Shown one piece after another: positions 52,829-63,478 of a stretch of 64,000 nt of DNA. Made by a program: the position numbers and the translations under genes. The DNA comes from Nematopogon swammerdamellus (lineage: Eukaryota; Arthropoda; Insecta; Lepidoptera; Adelidae). A model generated the notes under the pieces. That model was given only the letters and a program-made list of their open reading frames with translations. It searched no databases and had not been told where the DNA came from. Location of the stretch: contig OX336349.1 of the NCBI GenBank assembly GCA_946902875.1, positions 15,895,891-15,959,890 on the forward strand, in the 5' to 3' direction. Positions within the stretch are counted from its first letter, which is position 1, and every line of letters starts with the position of its first letter.

Positions 52829-54781
52829 CACATGAAAGCACAGTAAATTTGAGCTGAAAAATTGCGAAGGAAAAAGGCCTCGTCAGAGACCTGGATATAC
52901 CAGTTGTTAGAGCCATGGACGCGAGGCCTAGTGGCAGGGACGACAACAGATCTTCACGCGTCACGGTCCCGACACACCGCTTAATCAATTAACATTGTAC
53001 ACGAAGGTTTGTGCTCACAGTATATCACATCGAATACTAATTTCGTCTAATACAAAGTAGGCCCGTAGTGTAGGTAGAGTAAGTTAGCACAAGGAATCTA
53101 CACATCTTTAACAACCAACATCAAATAGTTCTAACTCGCGCTCTTGCCGTAGACAATAAGTCAAAGGGCCTATTTCACCAACTTCGGCTAAAATGTAGCT
53201 GCCGGCTCACTCCTGTCAACTGTAGTCGAGATATGACATTTTAACCGGCAGTTAAATGTTAACCGAGACTTAATCTAAGGTGGTGAAATTCAGGCAAAAT
53301 CTAAAAAGGAGTCATAAAGAAGAGTAGAAATAGTTACAATTTGCTTTATAAAAATGCAGCGAAAGATGAGGGAAACTCACTACTTATTGGCATTGATTAC
53401 AAAAATATATATGTTGAATATAAAAACATATTTTGAACTTGCACAGATCTAAAAAAACTAAGTAAGCTATAAGCCGCACCAATAAACAATCAATATGAAC
53501 AAGTGCACATCGCCCGCTCGCATGCTATGATTTAAATGTGAGAGCTAGGGACCCTGAGCCCCTTTATCACTGTGACCTAAGAAGTTCTATTGTGCTATCT
53601 CACCCGCACAATATCGCTGTGACGTTGTGCGATCTCACTCGCGCATGCAAGCACGGACGCCATTTTCCTATCCTTTCTTTATTGGCGCGGGTAATACAAA
53701 GTCGCATGGGCACAGAATGCTGAAGCCGCGTCGACACGAAGTTCGCTTGGACAAACGCTCAACTTTTCAAAATTCACTTGAATGAAACAAAATGACGTCG
53801 TTCGTTGAATTCTACGAGGCAGCAGGTATTTTTTTGGGATGTAAGCCTCAAAAACTGCAAGAACAAGGATGCCTTTTGCGAGATTTTCTTTTCTATTCCC
53901 GTCTTAGTACTTCTATCAACAAGTCTGCTACAATTCCGACACTGTCTAGCAACAAATCTGTCTCATCCGACATCTTTCGCTCTTGAATGCTGCTTGAAGA
54001 ATGAAGAAACGCATCCATGTGAACGATGTTATGACGTGTCAACTGGTATCAAACTGAACTTTTATCACAGCTAGGTACTTTGTCAAAAGTACTTTGTCCA
54101 AGCAAACTTTGATTGTAGGTATCAACGCGACTTAAGGAGCCAATGAAGGGAGCTTATTCTCTCATGTACCTTAGAAGATGGGATAATATAGTGTCAGTGT
54201 ACACTACAAAGAGTATTAAAAATAGATTTTCATCAGGAACAATGCTTACACATTACACCTATATTACGCAAGTAGGTACTTACGCAGCTACATAATATGA
54301 ACACGCAATAATTTCGGTACAATATTTTATGCTATACCTACATGTTTAGTTAAAAAAATCACATCTCCGATTTTTCTACCACTCTCTACAACAGGCATTA
54401 TCCACCGCTTACGAACTTTTCCGAAAGCTATAACATTTGTTCACAAATACATACCTACTTCAAATTCGAGGACAGTGCTATACAGGCTGTTGCAACAGTC
54501 ACATTAGCTTCGGGAGCAGATTAGCGAGACCAAAAGGAACAAAAAAGTGTACGACAATTTTTTCTGAACTCAGTCTGAAAAACAAAACAGTTTCCATACG
54601 AACTAATTCGCGAATTTAATGTAAAAACCTACAAGCCAAAATGACGCTGAAAAAACCCGCTTTATGGTCGAAATACCGATCGCAAGTAGCTGTAAAATAA
54701 TAAAAAATATGCACTGGACGCTCATTTTGTGTGCAGCCTGGTAGCATGGCCTATGTAAATGCCTTTAGACATTAAGTCCCT
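52829..54781. other. Intergenic; possible inverted-repeat element 53728-54135
   Basis: CGAAGTTCGCTTGGACAAA (about 53738) and TTTGTCCAAGCAAACTTTG (about 54093) are inverted matches, suggesting a ~400-bp MITE. The small frames inside (53792-54074) show no familiar motif. The rest is unassigned. Confidence 0.4.
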
Positions 54782-54925
54782 TTGCTGACCTTTTTGTCCG
54801 CCTTCTAACTGGCATGGTGCCTCTCTGAGCGTGATTCCGTGAGGAGTGGTATTATTGGCTGTGTCTGGTCTTCTGTTGAAGTTTTGGGCACAGACACTGT
54901 GCAGACTGTCTATAAAAAAAATCCA
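54782..54925 (+). repeat. Dispersed repeat family V
   Basis: CTCTCTGAGCGTGATTCCGT, GAGGAGTGGTATTATTGGCT and GAAGTTTTGGGCACAGACAC plus GACTGTCTATAAAAA; partner of 41625-41745. Confidence 0.65.
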
Positions 54926-55724
54926 CCTTTTGTATATTTTAATTTAATTTCAACACGGAGGCTTACCCTGTTGAAATTCACGTATCAGTCACATACAACA
55001 ACCCGTATATTGACTGAGTGAGTATGTTGTTTTACATACATAACAACACTCCTGTTTCTCAATGGCGGGGTAGGCAGAAACCATCCTCAATGTAGTGTCG
55101 TATCAAATTAAAAATTAATCTGGCACTTATTATTTTCAAAAGTTTAATGGTCAGATTTCTAGTACTAGCACTGTCTTCGAATTGTAAGGTTTTATGATAC
55201 ATTCTTTGGAAATTACACAGTGTTATACATTCATATCACTTTCAAACACGCCCCATTTATATATATATATACACAGTTTTAAAAACTTTTCTTTGGTTAA
55301 TTAGTACCTACATTGATTACAATATTACACATACGTACATTTTCATTGCTTTTTTACATCCAATCACGCATAATATAATTTGGCAATGGGCGATTTACTC
55401 AGGTCGATTTTCGCCAAGTGCCCAGGCCGCACGGTGAAAGTCGACCGTGTAAATGGTCGACCGGCCGCAAGGTGACTGAAATCCAACGCGCCAGAGTTGA
55501 CTAGCGGTTACTTATTAGGTGCGGCGCGTGGGGTCGTTACTGACATATAAATATATAGTCGCCTGTTTGCTTAACATCGCTATTGTCCAAAGGTTGATAG
55601 TTGCCCAGCGAACAATGGAGCAAGCCATGCCGGGAATATCGCTTCACGTCAACCGAAAAAACGACGACCGTTGGGAGTAAACGTGTCCTAAACTGGTGGC
55701 CGTAGGAAGAAAAACAGTGCGGAA
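54926..55724. other. Intergenic, nothing assigned
   Basis: AT-rich left half; GC-richer 55390-55530 with self-complementary GTCGACC words. No gene seen. Confidence 0.4.
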
Positions 55725-55856
55725 AGACCACCCGTCAAGTGGGACGACGACGTCAAGTACGTCGGCGGAAATCAGTGGTTCCGTACCGGTGAAGGCCGGG
55801 AGGACTGGAGGGAAATTGGTGAGCCGTATGTCCAGCAGTGGACGCTTGCACGCTGA
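55725..55856 (+). mobile_element. RTE-type LINE C-terminal fragment, open to its natural stop
   Basis: Encodes RPPVKWDDDVKYVGGNQWF, then RTGEGREDWREIG and EPYVQQWTLAR with stop TGA at 55854. 'R.P.KW.DD...G..W......W...GE.YVQQW' is the conserved end of insect RTE reverse transcriptases. Confidence 0.82.
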
Positions 55857-56639
55857 CTGACCGACAAAACTGTTTGCTTCAAGTTCTTGCTTCTGCCCTT
55901 GTCGCCAGGTCGATGTCAGCAAACAATCATCATTCATCATCGACCGCCCAAACGGGCCACTGTAAAGCCCGCATAATAGTTAATTTGTCAACCAACCGCC
56001 TGTGTTGCTAGTATTTCCTCAATATTAATTAGAAAGATGAAATTGCATGTAAGTACGCCCTTATTCGTCATACAAATTTATATCTCATTTAGAATTTAGC
56101 ACTGGCGAAAAATAAAATTGCCCAGATGTGTGCGTCCACCATCATGTAAAAAGAATGTAATCTGTAATCTGGGCGAACACCCGCGCCCCAAATGTGTGGG
56201 TGGGCATACTATAATATAAAGTATGACTCTAGGCAACTCATAGGCCAGCTAAATCTAAAAACGCATTGAATAGGCCAAAACCATTTTCAGTCCTGCAGTA
56301 TTCATTCATTTAGAGCCCAATACCCGATAATTGGCGGGTGCCAATAGACCAATAAATCTTTTTTTTATTCTTAAAACATGCTTGCACTTGTGTGAACATC
56401 CAACATGTGCTGATCCTCGCGTGGTTCGGAGCCATCCAGAGGAGTTGGGGCAAACTGGGTACCTTGCCACCGACTGTGGGCATATGTCATCGAATTGGAC
56501 GCTGCAACGCTTCAGTCGCGGCCACTGAGTGGTCGCGACCTAGTGCACGGGGAGTTCAATGGGCGTAATTGGTTGACAACAGAGTCGCCATTACTTCTGC
56601 GCTGGCGACAAGTTATATGTTCCACGTGCTCATATTGCA
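55857..56639. other. Intergenic, nothing assigned
   Basis: Mixed composition; no recognised gene, repeat partner or element ends. Confidence 0.35.
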
Positions 56640-56870
56640 CATTTGTTGTTGTTGTTGTTATTTTGGGGTTGGATTATTCCATTTATGGAAACTAATCCCT
56701 CTTGGTCGGGGGGACCTTCCTGCAAAACCCCTTGATCTCCAGCTACCCCAGCCAACCTAAGTCCTCCGTGAAGGCCACCAGACGACCAGGGTCTCTGCAG
56801 ATATCGGTTGTCCAGTACACAGCGCTCGAACAAAACGGCTCGGCCGTTCCTTACTTCGCCAAGCAACATT
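56640..56870 (+). repeat. Family Y left-part copy
   Basis: TTG tract, TTTTGGGGTTGG, GGGGGACCTTCCTGCAAAAC, TCCAGCTACCCCAGCCAACC and CTCTGCAG; partner of 9415-9577 and 60015-60145. Confidence 0.65.
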
Positions 56871-57102
56871 TGTGAAAATCTCTTTCTCTACTTGTCTCGT
56901 TCACGGCAGAATCCCATGCCGTCGCATATCACAGTAGGCTAACTTATGCAACGAACATGTACAAGCATCGACACTAGCGCCAAACGGGAGGCTTTTATAA
57001 TTGGCATGATCAATCCGTCTGTTATGGACTTAGCTATGTATGTATAGTATACATTCTCCAAAAAGGGTAACGTCAAAAGCGCTTTTTGCGTTTCGACGAA
57101 AC

Positions 57103-57219
57103 ATTGAGCTTTAGAGAGAGACAATCCGGTAGTAGACCGTCGTCCTTGTCGCACGAACTCGCGCAGTGTGAAAGGGACGACGCTCTACAACCAGATTGTC
57201 TCTTTCTAAAGCTCGATGT
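57103..57219. mobile_element. Short inverted-repeat element (MITE-like)
   Basis: CATTGAGCTTTAGAGAGAGA..AATCCGGT and ACCAGATTGTCTCTTTCTAAAGCTCGATG are near-perfect complements. The right arm also occurs at 40715-40742. It lies about 95 bp beyond the CAP-Gly gene's stop, so it may be within its 3' UTR. Confidence 0.65.
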
Positions 57220-57312
57220 TCATTGTCAGTGCCATAAAAAAATGAACAGACTATATAGAGCTGGCCACAAGCACTCTCATCTCACTTCTCCACGAGCCAT
57301 CTGCACGCTCGC

Positions 57313-57505
57313 TCAGTTGGCCCAAGCCATGACGACCTTGCAGAACGGCACAAAGAGAGCGGTGTGGCCGGGCGGGGCGCGGAAGTAGCGGCGCCCGCCG
57401 TGCGTGCCGTCGTTGGGCGGAACGCAGGCCGCGTGCGCGGGGATCACCGCGCCCACCACCACGCTGTCGCCGGCGCTCGCAGACGCACCCGCGATGCCCA
57501 CATAC
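57313..57505 (-). CDS. CAP-Gly gene terminal exon
   Basis: Acceptor GGGCAG; phase 2 in. Encodes YVGIAGASASAGDSVVVGAV, IPAHAACVPPNDGTHGGRRY and FRAPPGHTALFVPFCKVV, then MAWAN and TGA. This is the second half of the CAP-Gly fold. Confidence 0.83.
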
Positions 57506-60500
57506 CTGCCCATCCACAAAATAAATAAGAAGGAAGGAAGGTGTGGAACTAAGCTTGCGATGGCTTGAACATATCCGGGACCATCGGCAGTAGAGGAGGG
57601 TATTAACCTGTTCGCTCCCGCGTTATAATATGCCTTAATCAAGGTCGAGACTAACGAGTGGCAACTCTAAATTTCCCGCGGTGTTGCAGTTGCCCCCGTA
57701 ATATATTTAACTGACATAAGGGGGTTATTCTATATGTGAAACTAAACAACTTCTATGGCGAACAAAATTGTTTTTAAACAAAAAAAACAATTATTTTTTC
57801 CATACAAATTTTAAATACCTATTCTCAAAATGTTAGGAGAAAAAAATATTTTTTTTCTTCAAATTAAAAAGTCGTAGAACAAAAGTTGTTCTATTTCAAG
57901 TACAGATTCACCACCTTTCGGGTTTTACGGTTGGGGTTGCAACACCGTGTATAAATCCGCAAAGAATCAACAGACGAGGACAACGTGCGCGTGACATCAT
58001 CCCCACCAGCTTCATGTGGCGAATGCAACACAATAATTATGAATTACACTTTATTAACTCATGAGTGACATAGCTTTATTTATGTTTGTCACTCATGCGT
58101 CCGTCCGTCTATCTGTCACAGGGTCATAATTTCTAAACTGTTGATCGTAAATAGTTGAAATTTGCGATGAAATTGCGTAAACTTGTAGAAATTTTCTAAA
58201 TGTATTAAACATTACCGCCATTATTAAAATTATTAAAAAAATTATATGGTAAGTGGCACATCGTTGGAAACATGTTGACTTCCAAGAATTTAAAAATGTA
58301 ATTATTTCTAAATTTTAAAGTAACATTTTTTAAACGCAAAATCTTCGAAAAAGTTCAAAAAATGTGTGCACACAGACATGCATTCTTTTTATTAGACCGA
58401 AAGCTCTTAAATGAACGTTGAGGTGATAGCGACAGAACTGACCGGACAGTGCCGATGGCGATGCGTCCGTGCGGAGTGATCAGCTTGACAGTGTGGCCGA
58501 GACGCAGGTGGCGCGGCTCGGCCGGGATGTACGGCCTCGCCAGCCCGCCCCCCGCGCTGTACCCCGCACCTCCACCCTCCTCTGTTCACACGTCACACGT
58601 GGCGTATTCAGAGACAACGCATCTCCGCGTGCCACCATCCTTACACACCTCTGTCGCCTCTTCCATAATGTTCTATATGTATGCTCGTCGCTTACACCTA
58701 TCATCATATCACCTCCGAGAAGGTAGGTTGCATACTGGAGACTTCCCTTTGGATTGCTGGCTATACTGAACTAGGGAACACAGCCGAGGCTGCTATGCGG
58801 CCATTGTACGTCTAATACGGTGGTATCAACCCAGTCGGCTACAATTTGAGCCCACCATCTAGTGAGGGGCAAGGGAAGGGACCTACAGTTTTACACCGGT
58901 TCCAAACGGTGAAGCAGCAGGTGTAGGTATGCACGTAAATTTTTTCGTCAGAAAAAACACATTTGTACACGCCGGCCGGATTCGAACCTCGGACCTCTCG
59001 CAAGAGAAGCCATTCGGCCACCCGCCATTCAATTTGTCTTCCATAATCGAAGAGCAGAAGAGAAGATTGGTCAAGACTGGCTGAGTGCATACAATCCTGA
59101 TAAAAGCATAGATTAGAGCAGCGGTTCCCAAATAGTGGTACGCATACCCCCAGGGGTACGTAGACTCAAGAGAAGGGGTATGCGCGGGCGCACTTAATGG
59201 CCACATTTACCTCTACAAAGTGAAAAGAACTAATTATCTCATTAGTGAAAATTGTCTCCACTAATGAATGGTTGATTGGGACTTATTTCGTATTATACAT
59301 ATTGTGATTAATATGTAGATATTAGAATCCAACAAATGGCTACAAATGGATATACAACTTTATTACCTCTATGTAAAAATAACAACCTTATGAAAATTAT
59401 TTTATTTAACATTTTACTCAGGGGTAGAGAACGTTTCAACTAAATATTCCCTTCGCCGTTATGTTGGCTCCACTGTCTATCTGTCAAAACAGCGTTGAGG
59501 GTTGCTATGTGTACAGATATAACCGTAATTATCAGTATGTACCGTATTTATTATACGGTAAATACCGATTACATTCTTAGGTAATATAATCTTCACAATC
59601 TGGCAACACGAATTTAAGCACTGACAGTGACACTGACAGTGGATCCAACATAACGGCGAAGGGAAGATTTAGTTGAAACCCTCTCTACTTGTGTTTCAGA
59701 AAATACGCTAAGGGTACCGATTAAAATATAATTGGGAACCACTGGATTAGAGTCATCAAACTGATTCTCAAACATATGTCCCCACAACTACTGTGTGGGG
59801 CCGGTACTTAATAAGAATAGCCCCACTGCATCTCTCGCCGTGAATGTCGTAAAAGGCGACTAAGGGATATGGAAAACATGCCGCGCGTAAGGGCGACACG
59901 CTAGCCACCTCTCACCTTGGCGCGGTGTTTCCACCGCGTCATGCAGCGGGTGGGCCTTCGTGACTTACTTGCTGCTTGATCTGAGTTATCTTGTCCGAAT
60001 ACTGCAGACACCCCGGTCAACTTGTGGCTTTCATGAAGACATACGCTGGCTGGGGTAGCTGGAGATTGCGGGGTTTTGCACGAAGGTCCCCAACCAAGCG
60101 GGATTAGTTTGCAGACCTAGAGCCAGCCCCAAACCAAATCAACAACAAAAACATGCCCCCGCAACACGAACCTTCCCTGCGGTATGTGTCAGGTCGCAGG
60201 TTGTCTATAGAGCGCCGCAGGTAGGCCTCCGCGTCGTCCAGCAGCTGCTCCGTGTCCAGACTGTCGGGCGGCGCCCCGCCCCCGCCGCCCCGCCACCCGC
60301 GCACGTCCGGCAGAGAGCTGCGCCACACGCTGCGGTGCTCTGCGTCACAGATTACTTAATAGTTACTTCGTAACAGATAACTCACTCCATAGAAATAGTT
60401 CCATACCTTTGGCTTTATTTATTTTATTTATTTATTTATTTGATGAACGAACAGCCTAACTAAGCTGATGTGTTCATGTCTAAGTTCACTGGTGCTTTGT

Positions 60501-63475
60501 TATTTTGATGTTAGTTTAGTTTGGTGTTTTTTTTTTAGGTGTTTGTCGAGCCCGTTCTTAAAGGAATTGGTGGTGGGTGCTTGTACGACATCTTCGGGCA
60601 GTTTGTTCCACATTTCCACTGCCCTATTTGACAGGAAGTTTCGTCTCGGATTTGTTGAGCTGACAGTGACATTCAGCTTCAAGCTATGGCCTCGGAGATG
60701 ACTATTTGTATTTCTAGTAAAGAGGTTCTCCAGTTCTGGACAATCATAATGCTGATTGAGAATCTAGCCTAGAATCTAGAATAGAAATAGCCTAATGTTT
60801 CACGTCGCCAATCGCTGCATGCGAAAATGTACGTAATCATGCGATCGAGCGTAAAGTACATTATTGCTTTGCAGCTGCGCGCGTTAGCGTGGGCGAGCAT
60901 GTAGGCATGTTTCGCGCGGCTGACGAATTTCTACTGAATTAGACCGCCGGCGGTGCACCGGGCGGTAGGTAGTTAGCGCGCGCAAGTACATAGAGTGCGT
61001 GAGGCATGTCTGCGTGCCAGTTTGCATTTTTTTTCATTTCACCAGAAAGAATATGCAGGAGTATAAACACACTGGGGGAGAAGCTCGAAATATAGTCACA
61101 GAGTAAATGACTGATGGATGAGACAGAAAGATTAGATGAATATTAGATAGGTAGTAGATTTACCATACAAGGGCCAATTAAAAAAACTCAACTACTGATG
61201 AATGTCAGTTCGCAGACAGATGACAGTAGGTACCAAAAGCTGAAGAAAAAAAACTGGCAAAGTGCGAGTCGGACTTGCGCACCGAAGGTATCGCACCACT
61301 ACGTAATTGGCAAGTTTTTATTATTAGGTATTTTTTATACTTTTTAGAGTTTGCACTATATTCACACCAAATTGGACTCATTATATTCAGTTTTCTTCAA
61401 AATAATTATATACCTTTGGGTGTGGAGGAGGCTATGGGCGGTATGTAGCTGGAGCTGAAGTGGTGCCGGTCCGCGCTGTGAAACTGGGAGCGGTAGGAAC
61501 CACGCGCGAGGTACCTGGCACAACACCACCCATTTATATATTATAATGTGTGTGTGTGGCAAACATCTGCAGAGCGGATACATCGGATGTGCAGTAAGGC
61601 GGCGACAGAACGTCTTCAATTTATTTGATTAAATTATTTATTTTTAGGCCCACAACACAGCCCAAAATATAACAGAGCTTCACACAAATACTTAAGATGT
61701 GTAGATCGCAACATGAGCACAGCATGACAACATTAACGAAGTTGCCAGAAGAAATAAAACAAAGCATGTATACACGGTGTTGCAGTTGCCCCCGTAATAT
61801 TTTTAACTGACATAAGGGGGTTATTCCATATGTGAAACTAAACAGCTTCTGTGACGAAAAAAAAAATTTTTTTGAAACAAAAAAAAAAATTATTTTTTCC
61901 ATACAAATTTTAATTACCTATTCTCAAAATGTATGGAGAAAAAAAAATTTTTTTTTCTTCAAATAAAAAAGTCGTAGAACAAAAGTTGTTCTATTTCACG
62001 TACAGAATCACCCCCTTTCGGGTTTTACGGTTGGGGTTGCAACACCGTGTAGAACACATGCAGAAGATTGCGTCATACCGACTATAAAAGATGCAACAGT
62101 TCGAAATTTAGAGAGAATCGAACATCTTCGACCTGATGGTGAAATGGTAACGCGCTGGCGACTCAAGCCGGAGTTCCAGGTTCGAATCCTGGACGGGACG
62201 AAATTTTTTTTTTTTTATTGAAACTGACACAGTTGGCTACATCACCTATAACATTCGTGATGTCAGCCCATAACACCGGGTGAACTTGGTGCCATGTCAG
62301 TGCTTCCCTTCGGTCGTGCCGGCTACACTGAACTGGACGGAAAACACAAACTGTTTACATAGCCGTTTCGACCGACCTTTCATTTAGTGCGGTTGTACCA
62401 ACCCGGACGGGTTGAACCCTACCACATAGTAATTTAAGAAATGAGTCATATCCCTTAGTCCCTTAGGAGAGATGCAGTGGGGCTATTCTTTTAAAGTACC
62501 GGCCCCACACGGTACGAATTTTCTCTTCATTTTCGGTTACGCATCTATCGAAACAATTATGTAGAGAAGTATATAATTTGGTCCTTCGAGCCGGATATTC
62601 GAGCCGTCACAATGACAGCTGTCAGCACAATCTCACCGACTAGTGTCCCCGGTGCGCGCGAGCCGCGTGGGCGAGGTGGCGGGGGAGCAAAGGGTGGCGC
62701 CGCACGCGCCGCACGCCTGCCCCGCGCCTGCCCCACCCCCGCCGCCACCTTCCGCCGCCCACACAGGGTCTGCTGAGCGAGACAGCTCTGGCACCATTGA
62801 TGTGAATCCTGGGGACATTAAGTTAAATAATTCGTTAAGGCTAACTTATCCCTTACAGATTTTCTTTCAGTCAAGCTTTGAATGTTTGAGACATGCTTAC
62901 ATTGAAAGGCAAGGAAAGTTGATTTTGTTTAGGCAGGTAGTTGTGTGCCTAAATCCTACTATTCTCTTAAACATTTCTAGACCACATCCTACTACAATAT
63001 TTATGGTTTAAAATAAATTTTTTTACTGTTCCGTTTTTGCTCACTGTTACTTTTTAGGGGTTGACAAGTGACACCTAGCAATTATTTTTTATTTTTTAAT
63101 TAATATTATTTAATGCATTGAAAACTTAGTAAGTAAATGTTATGTTGCTAAACATCGTGGTCGGTGTTGTGTTTTAATTCACCAGAGTTGTTGCAGCACA
63201 ACACCGTTTACTCTGCTTACGCCGATTGTCGGGACACAGTGTGAGGTATGAAGGTATGTCTTGAAAGTGTATGTTCACTCCGCGCAGTATATCAACACAA
63301 ACTCACCGATGTCGCTCAGCAGGACGCGCCTCGCCTCGTCCGTCCGCAGGGTTGCGGGCGCGAGAGTGCGCGGCCTCGGGTCGGTGGGGGCGTGGCGCCG
63401 GAGCGGGCGCTCCGCGGAGCCCGGGCCCGCCGGCGCGGTCAAGCGGCTCGGGAGTGTCGCCAGAGGAGGTCCCAC
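57313..63475 (-). CDS. CAP-Gly domain protein, 3' part (six exons)
   Basis: Minus-strand exons 63475-63307, 62787-62637, 61514-61414, 60339-60172, 58581-58443 and 57505-57313 join with matching phases (1, 2, 1, 1, 2) into 306 residues ending at TGA 57315-57313. The first ~235 residues are low-complexity: Pro/Arg-rich, a Gly run, a Cys-containing ACGACGATLC, then Ser/Tyr-rich. A helix-like DTEQLLDDAEAYLRRSIDNL occurs midway. The end is a CAP-Gly domain: LGHTVKLITPHGRIAIGTVR, YVG, DSVVVGAVI, NDGTHGGRRYF, HTALFVPFCKVV. CAP-Gly domains bind the C-terminal EEY/F tails of tubulin and EB proteins at microtubule ends. Here the usual GKNDG is PPNDG. A C-terminal CAP-Gly is found in kinesin-13-type (KIF13/Khc-73) and some centrosomal proteins, but I cannot name the orthologue. 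Upstream exons lie right of the window or were missed. Confidence 0.78.
57678..57951. mobile_element. TA-flanked MITE, family M1 copy 1
   Basis: GGTGTTGCAGTTGCCCCCGT at the left and GGTTGCAACACCGTGTA at the right; about 90% identical by eye to 61771-62051, same orientation. Lies in the last intron of the CAP-Gly gene. Confidence 0.8.
57952..58442. other. Intron remainder
   Basis: AT-rich; no element ends or coding recognised. Confidence 0.4.
58443..58581 (-). CDS. CAP-Gly gene exon: start of the domain
   Basis: Acceptor GTGAACAG, donor CCG|GTCAGT; phase 1 in, phase 2 out. Encodes EEGGGAGYSAGGGLARPYIP then LRLGHTVKLITPHGRIAIGT. 'G..V.L....GR.A.GTVR' is the opening strand set of CAP-Gly domains. 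Confidence 0.83.
58700..59035 (-). mobile_element. tRNA-headed SINE family S, fullest copy
   Basis: Minus-strand head 59035-58975: GGCGGGTGGCCGAATGGCTT (box A) and GTCCGAGGTTCGAATCCGGC (box B), a Ser/Leu-tRNA-like start. The body (CACCTGCTGCTTCACCG, GTAAAACTGTAGGTCCC, GCAATCCAAAGGGAAGTCTC) ends near CACCTTCTCGGAGGTGATAT-type sequence. Body pieces recur at 14345, 30445, 38395, 38713 and 41090. Confidence 0.72.
59427..59685. mobile_element. Tc1/mariner-type MITE, family M2 copy 1
   Basis: TA-flanked. Left GAGAACGTTTCAACTAAAT then CCCTTCGCCGTTATGTTGGC; right end is the complement (GCCAACATAACGGCGAAGGG with AGTTGAAACCCTCTC, one base changed). Same family as 63479-63741, opposite orientation. Confidence 0.82.
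59785..60145 (-). repeat. Dispersed repeat family Y, most complete copy
   Basis: On minus: TTGTTGTTGATTTGGTTTGG, GGTCTGCAAACTAATCCCGC, ACCCCAGCCAGCGTATGTCT, GATAACTCAGATCAAGCAGC, AGGTGAGAGGTGGCTAGCG and CTTATTAAGTACCGGCCCCA. It shows that the pieces at 9415 and 20731 belong to one long repeat. Confidence 0.72.
60172..60339 (-). CDS. CAP-Gly gene exon
   Basis: Acceptor GACGCAG, donor GAAG|GTTCGT; phase 1 in, phase 1 out. Encodes EHRSVWRSSLPDVRGWR, a Gly run, then DSLDTEQLLDDAEAYLRRSI and DNLRPDTYRRE, a likely amphipathic helix. Confidence 0.8.
60415..60745 (-). mobile_element. LINE 3' end (CR1-like), fragment
   Basis: Minus-strand frame: LFTRNTNSHLRGHSLKLNVT, NPRRNFLSNRAVEMWNKLPE, DVVQAPTTNSFKNGLDKHL and a stop at 60500-60502. 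A 3' UTR (ACATGAACACATCAGCTTAG) and AATAAATA repeats follow. Same class as 8190-8400. Confidence 0.78.
60746..61413. other. Intron DNA
   Basis: Contains a GC-richer patch at 60880-61010 (GCGCGCGTTAGC-like) and an 'AAAGTGCGAGTCGGACTTGC' repeat word at 61258. No exon fits the phase chain here. Confidence 0.4.
61414..61514 (-). CDS. CAP-Gly gene exon
   Basis: Acceptor TTGTGCCAG, donor AAAG|GTATAT; phase 2 in, phase 1 out. Encodes YLARGSYRSQFHSADRHHFS and SSYIPPIASSTPK. Chosen over the other open frame (RAWFLPLPVSQ) because it alone links both neighbours. Confidence 0.77.
61771..62051. mobile_element. TA-flanked MITE, family M1 copy 2
   Basis: Perfect 14-bp inverted ends TACACGGTGTTGCA / TGCAACACCGTGTA. 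Interior shared with 57678-57951, including GACATAAGGGGGTTATTC and AAAAGTCGTAGAACAAAAGT. Confidence 0.85.
62130..62200 (+). other. tRNA-like 71-nt unit (pseudogene or SINE head)
   Basis: Cloverleaf by hand: acceptor GACCTGA/ACGGGAC (5 of 7 pairs), D arm GTG/CGC, anticodon stem CTGGC/GCCGG, T arm CCAGG-TTCGAAT-CCTGG perfect. The anticodon loop GACTCAA lacks the invariant U33, so a functional tRNA is unlikely. Same unit as 14557-14627. Confidence 0.55.
62203..62440 (-). repeat. SINE-like family W, near-complete copy
   Basis: Begins in a long T-run directly after the tRNA-like unit, then GAAACTGACACAGTTGGCTA, TTCGTGATGTCAGCCCATAA, GCCGTTTCGACCGACCTTTC and GGACGGGTTGAACCCTACCA. It is followed by a family Y tail (62455-62517, AAAGTACCGGCCCCACACGG). 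Confidence 0.7.
62637..62787 (-). CDS. CAP-Gly gene exon
   Basis: Acceptor GTGCCAG, donor GTCG|GTGAGA; phase 1 in, phase 2 out. Encodes ELSRSADPVWAAEGGGGGGA, GAGQACGACGATLCSPATSP and TRLARTGDTSR. The plus-strand reading (62643-63011) is also open, but it has no neighbours and runs into AT-rich DNA. Confidence 0.72.
63140..63245 (-). repeat. Dispersed repeat family Y fragment
   Basis: CATCGTGGTCGGTGTTGTG, TTGCAGCACAACACCG and CTTACGCCGATTGTCGGGAC in minus order. Confidence 0.68.
63307..63475 (-). CDS. CAP-Gly gene exon, first in window, abutting a MITE
   Basis: Donor ATCG|GTGAGT, phase 1 out. The acceptor CTCTCTAG ends at 63476. Encodes VGPPLATLPSRLTAPAGP, a Pro/Arg-rich stretch, and TLRTDEARRVLLSDI. 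The phase at the start is assumed to be 0. The 5' boundary is less certain than the others because the adjoining intron sequence is a transposon end. Confidence 0.62.
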
Positions 63476-63478
63476 CTA

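Noticed and set aside
53728..54135. Candidate MITE or small gene with frames at 53792-54074
   Set aside because: Inverted ends are imperfect, no target duplication is clear and the frames lack motifs; noted only as a possibility.
62643..63011. 122-residue plus-strand frame with a Pro run
   Set aside because: Opposite strand of a CAP-Gly gene exon; only the minus reading joins its neighbours in phase.
57313..63475. Naming the CAP-Gly gene as a specific orthologue (for example Khc-73/KIF13 or a CLIP)
   Set aside because: Only the C-terminal CAP-Gly and low-complexity regions are visible; no motor, coiled-coil or other diagnostic domain lies in the window.
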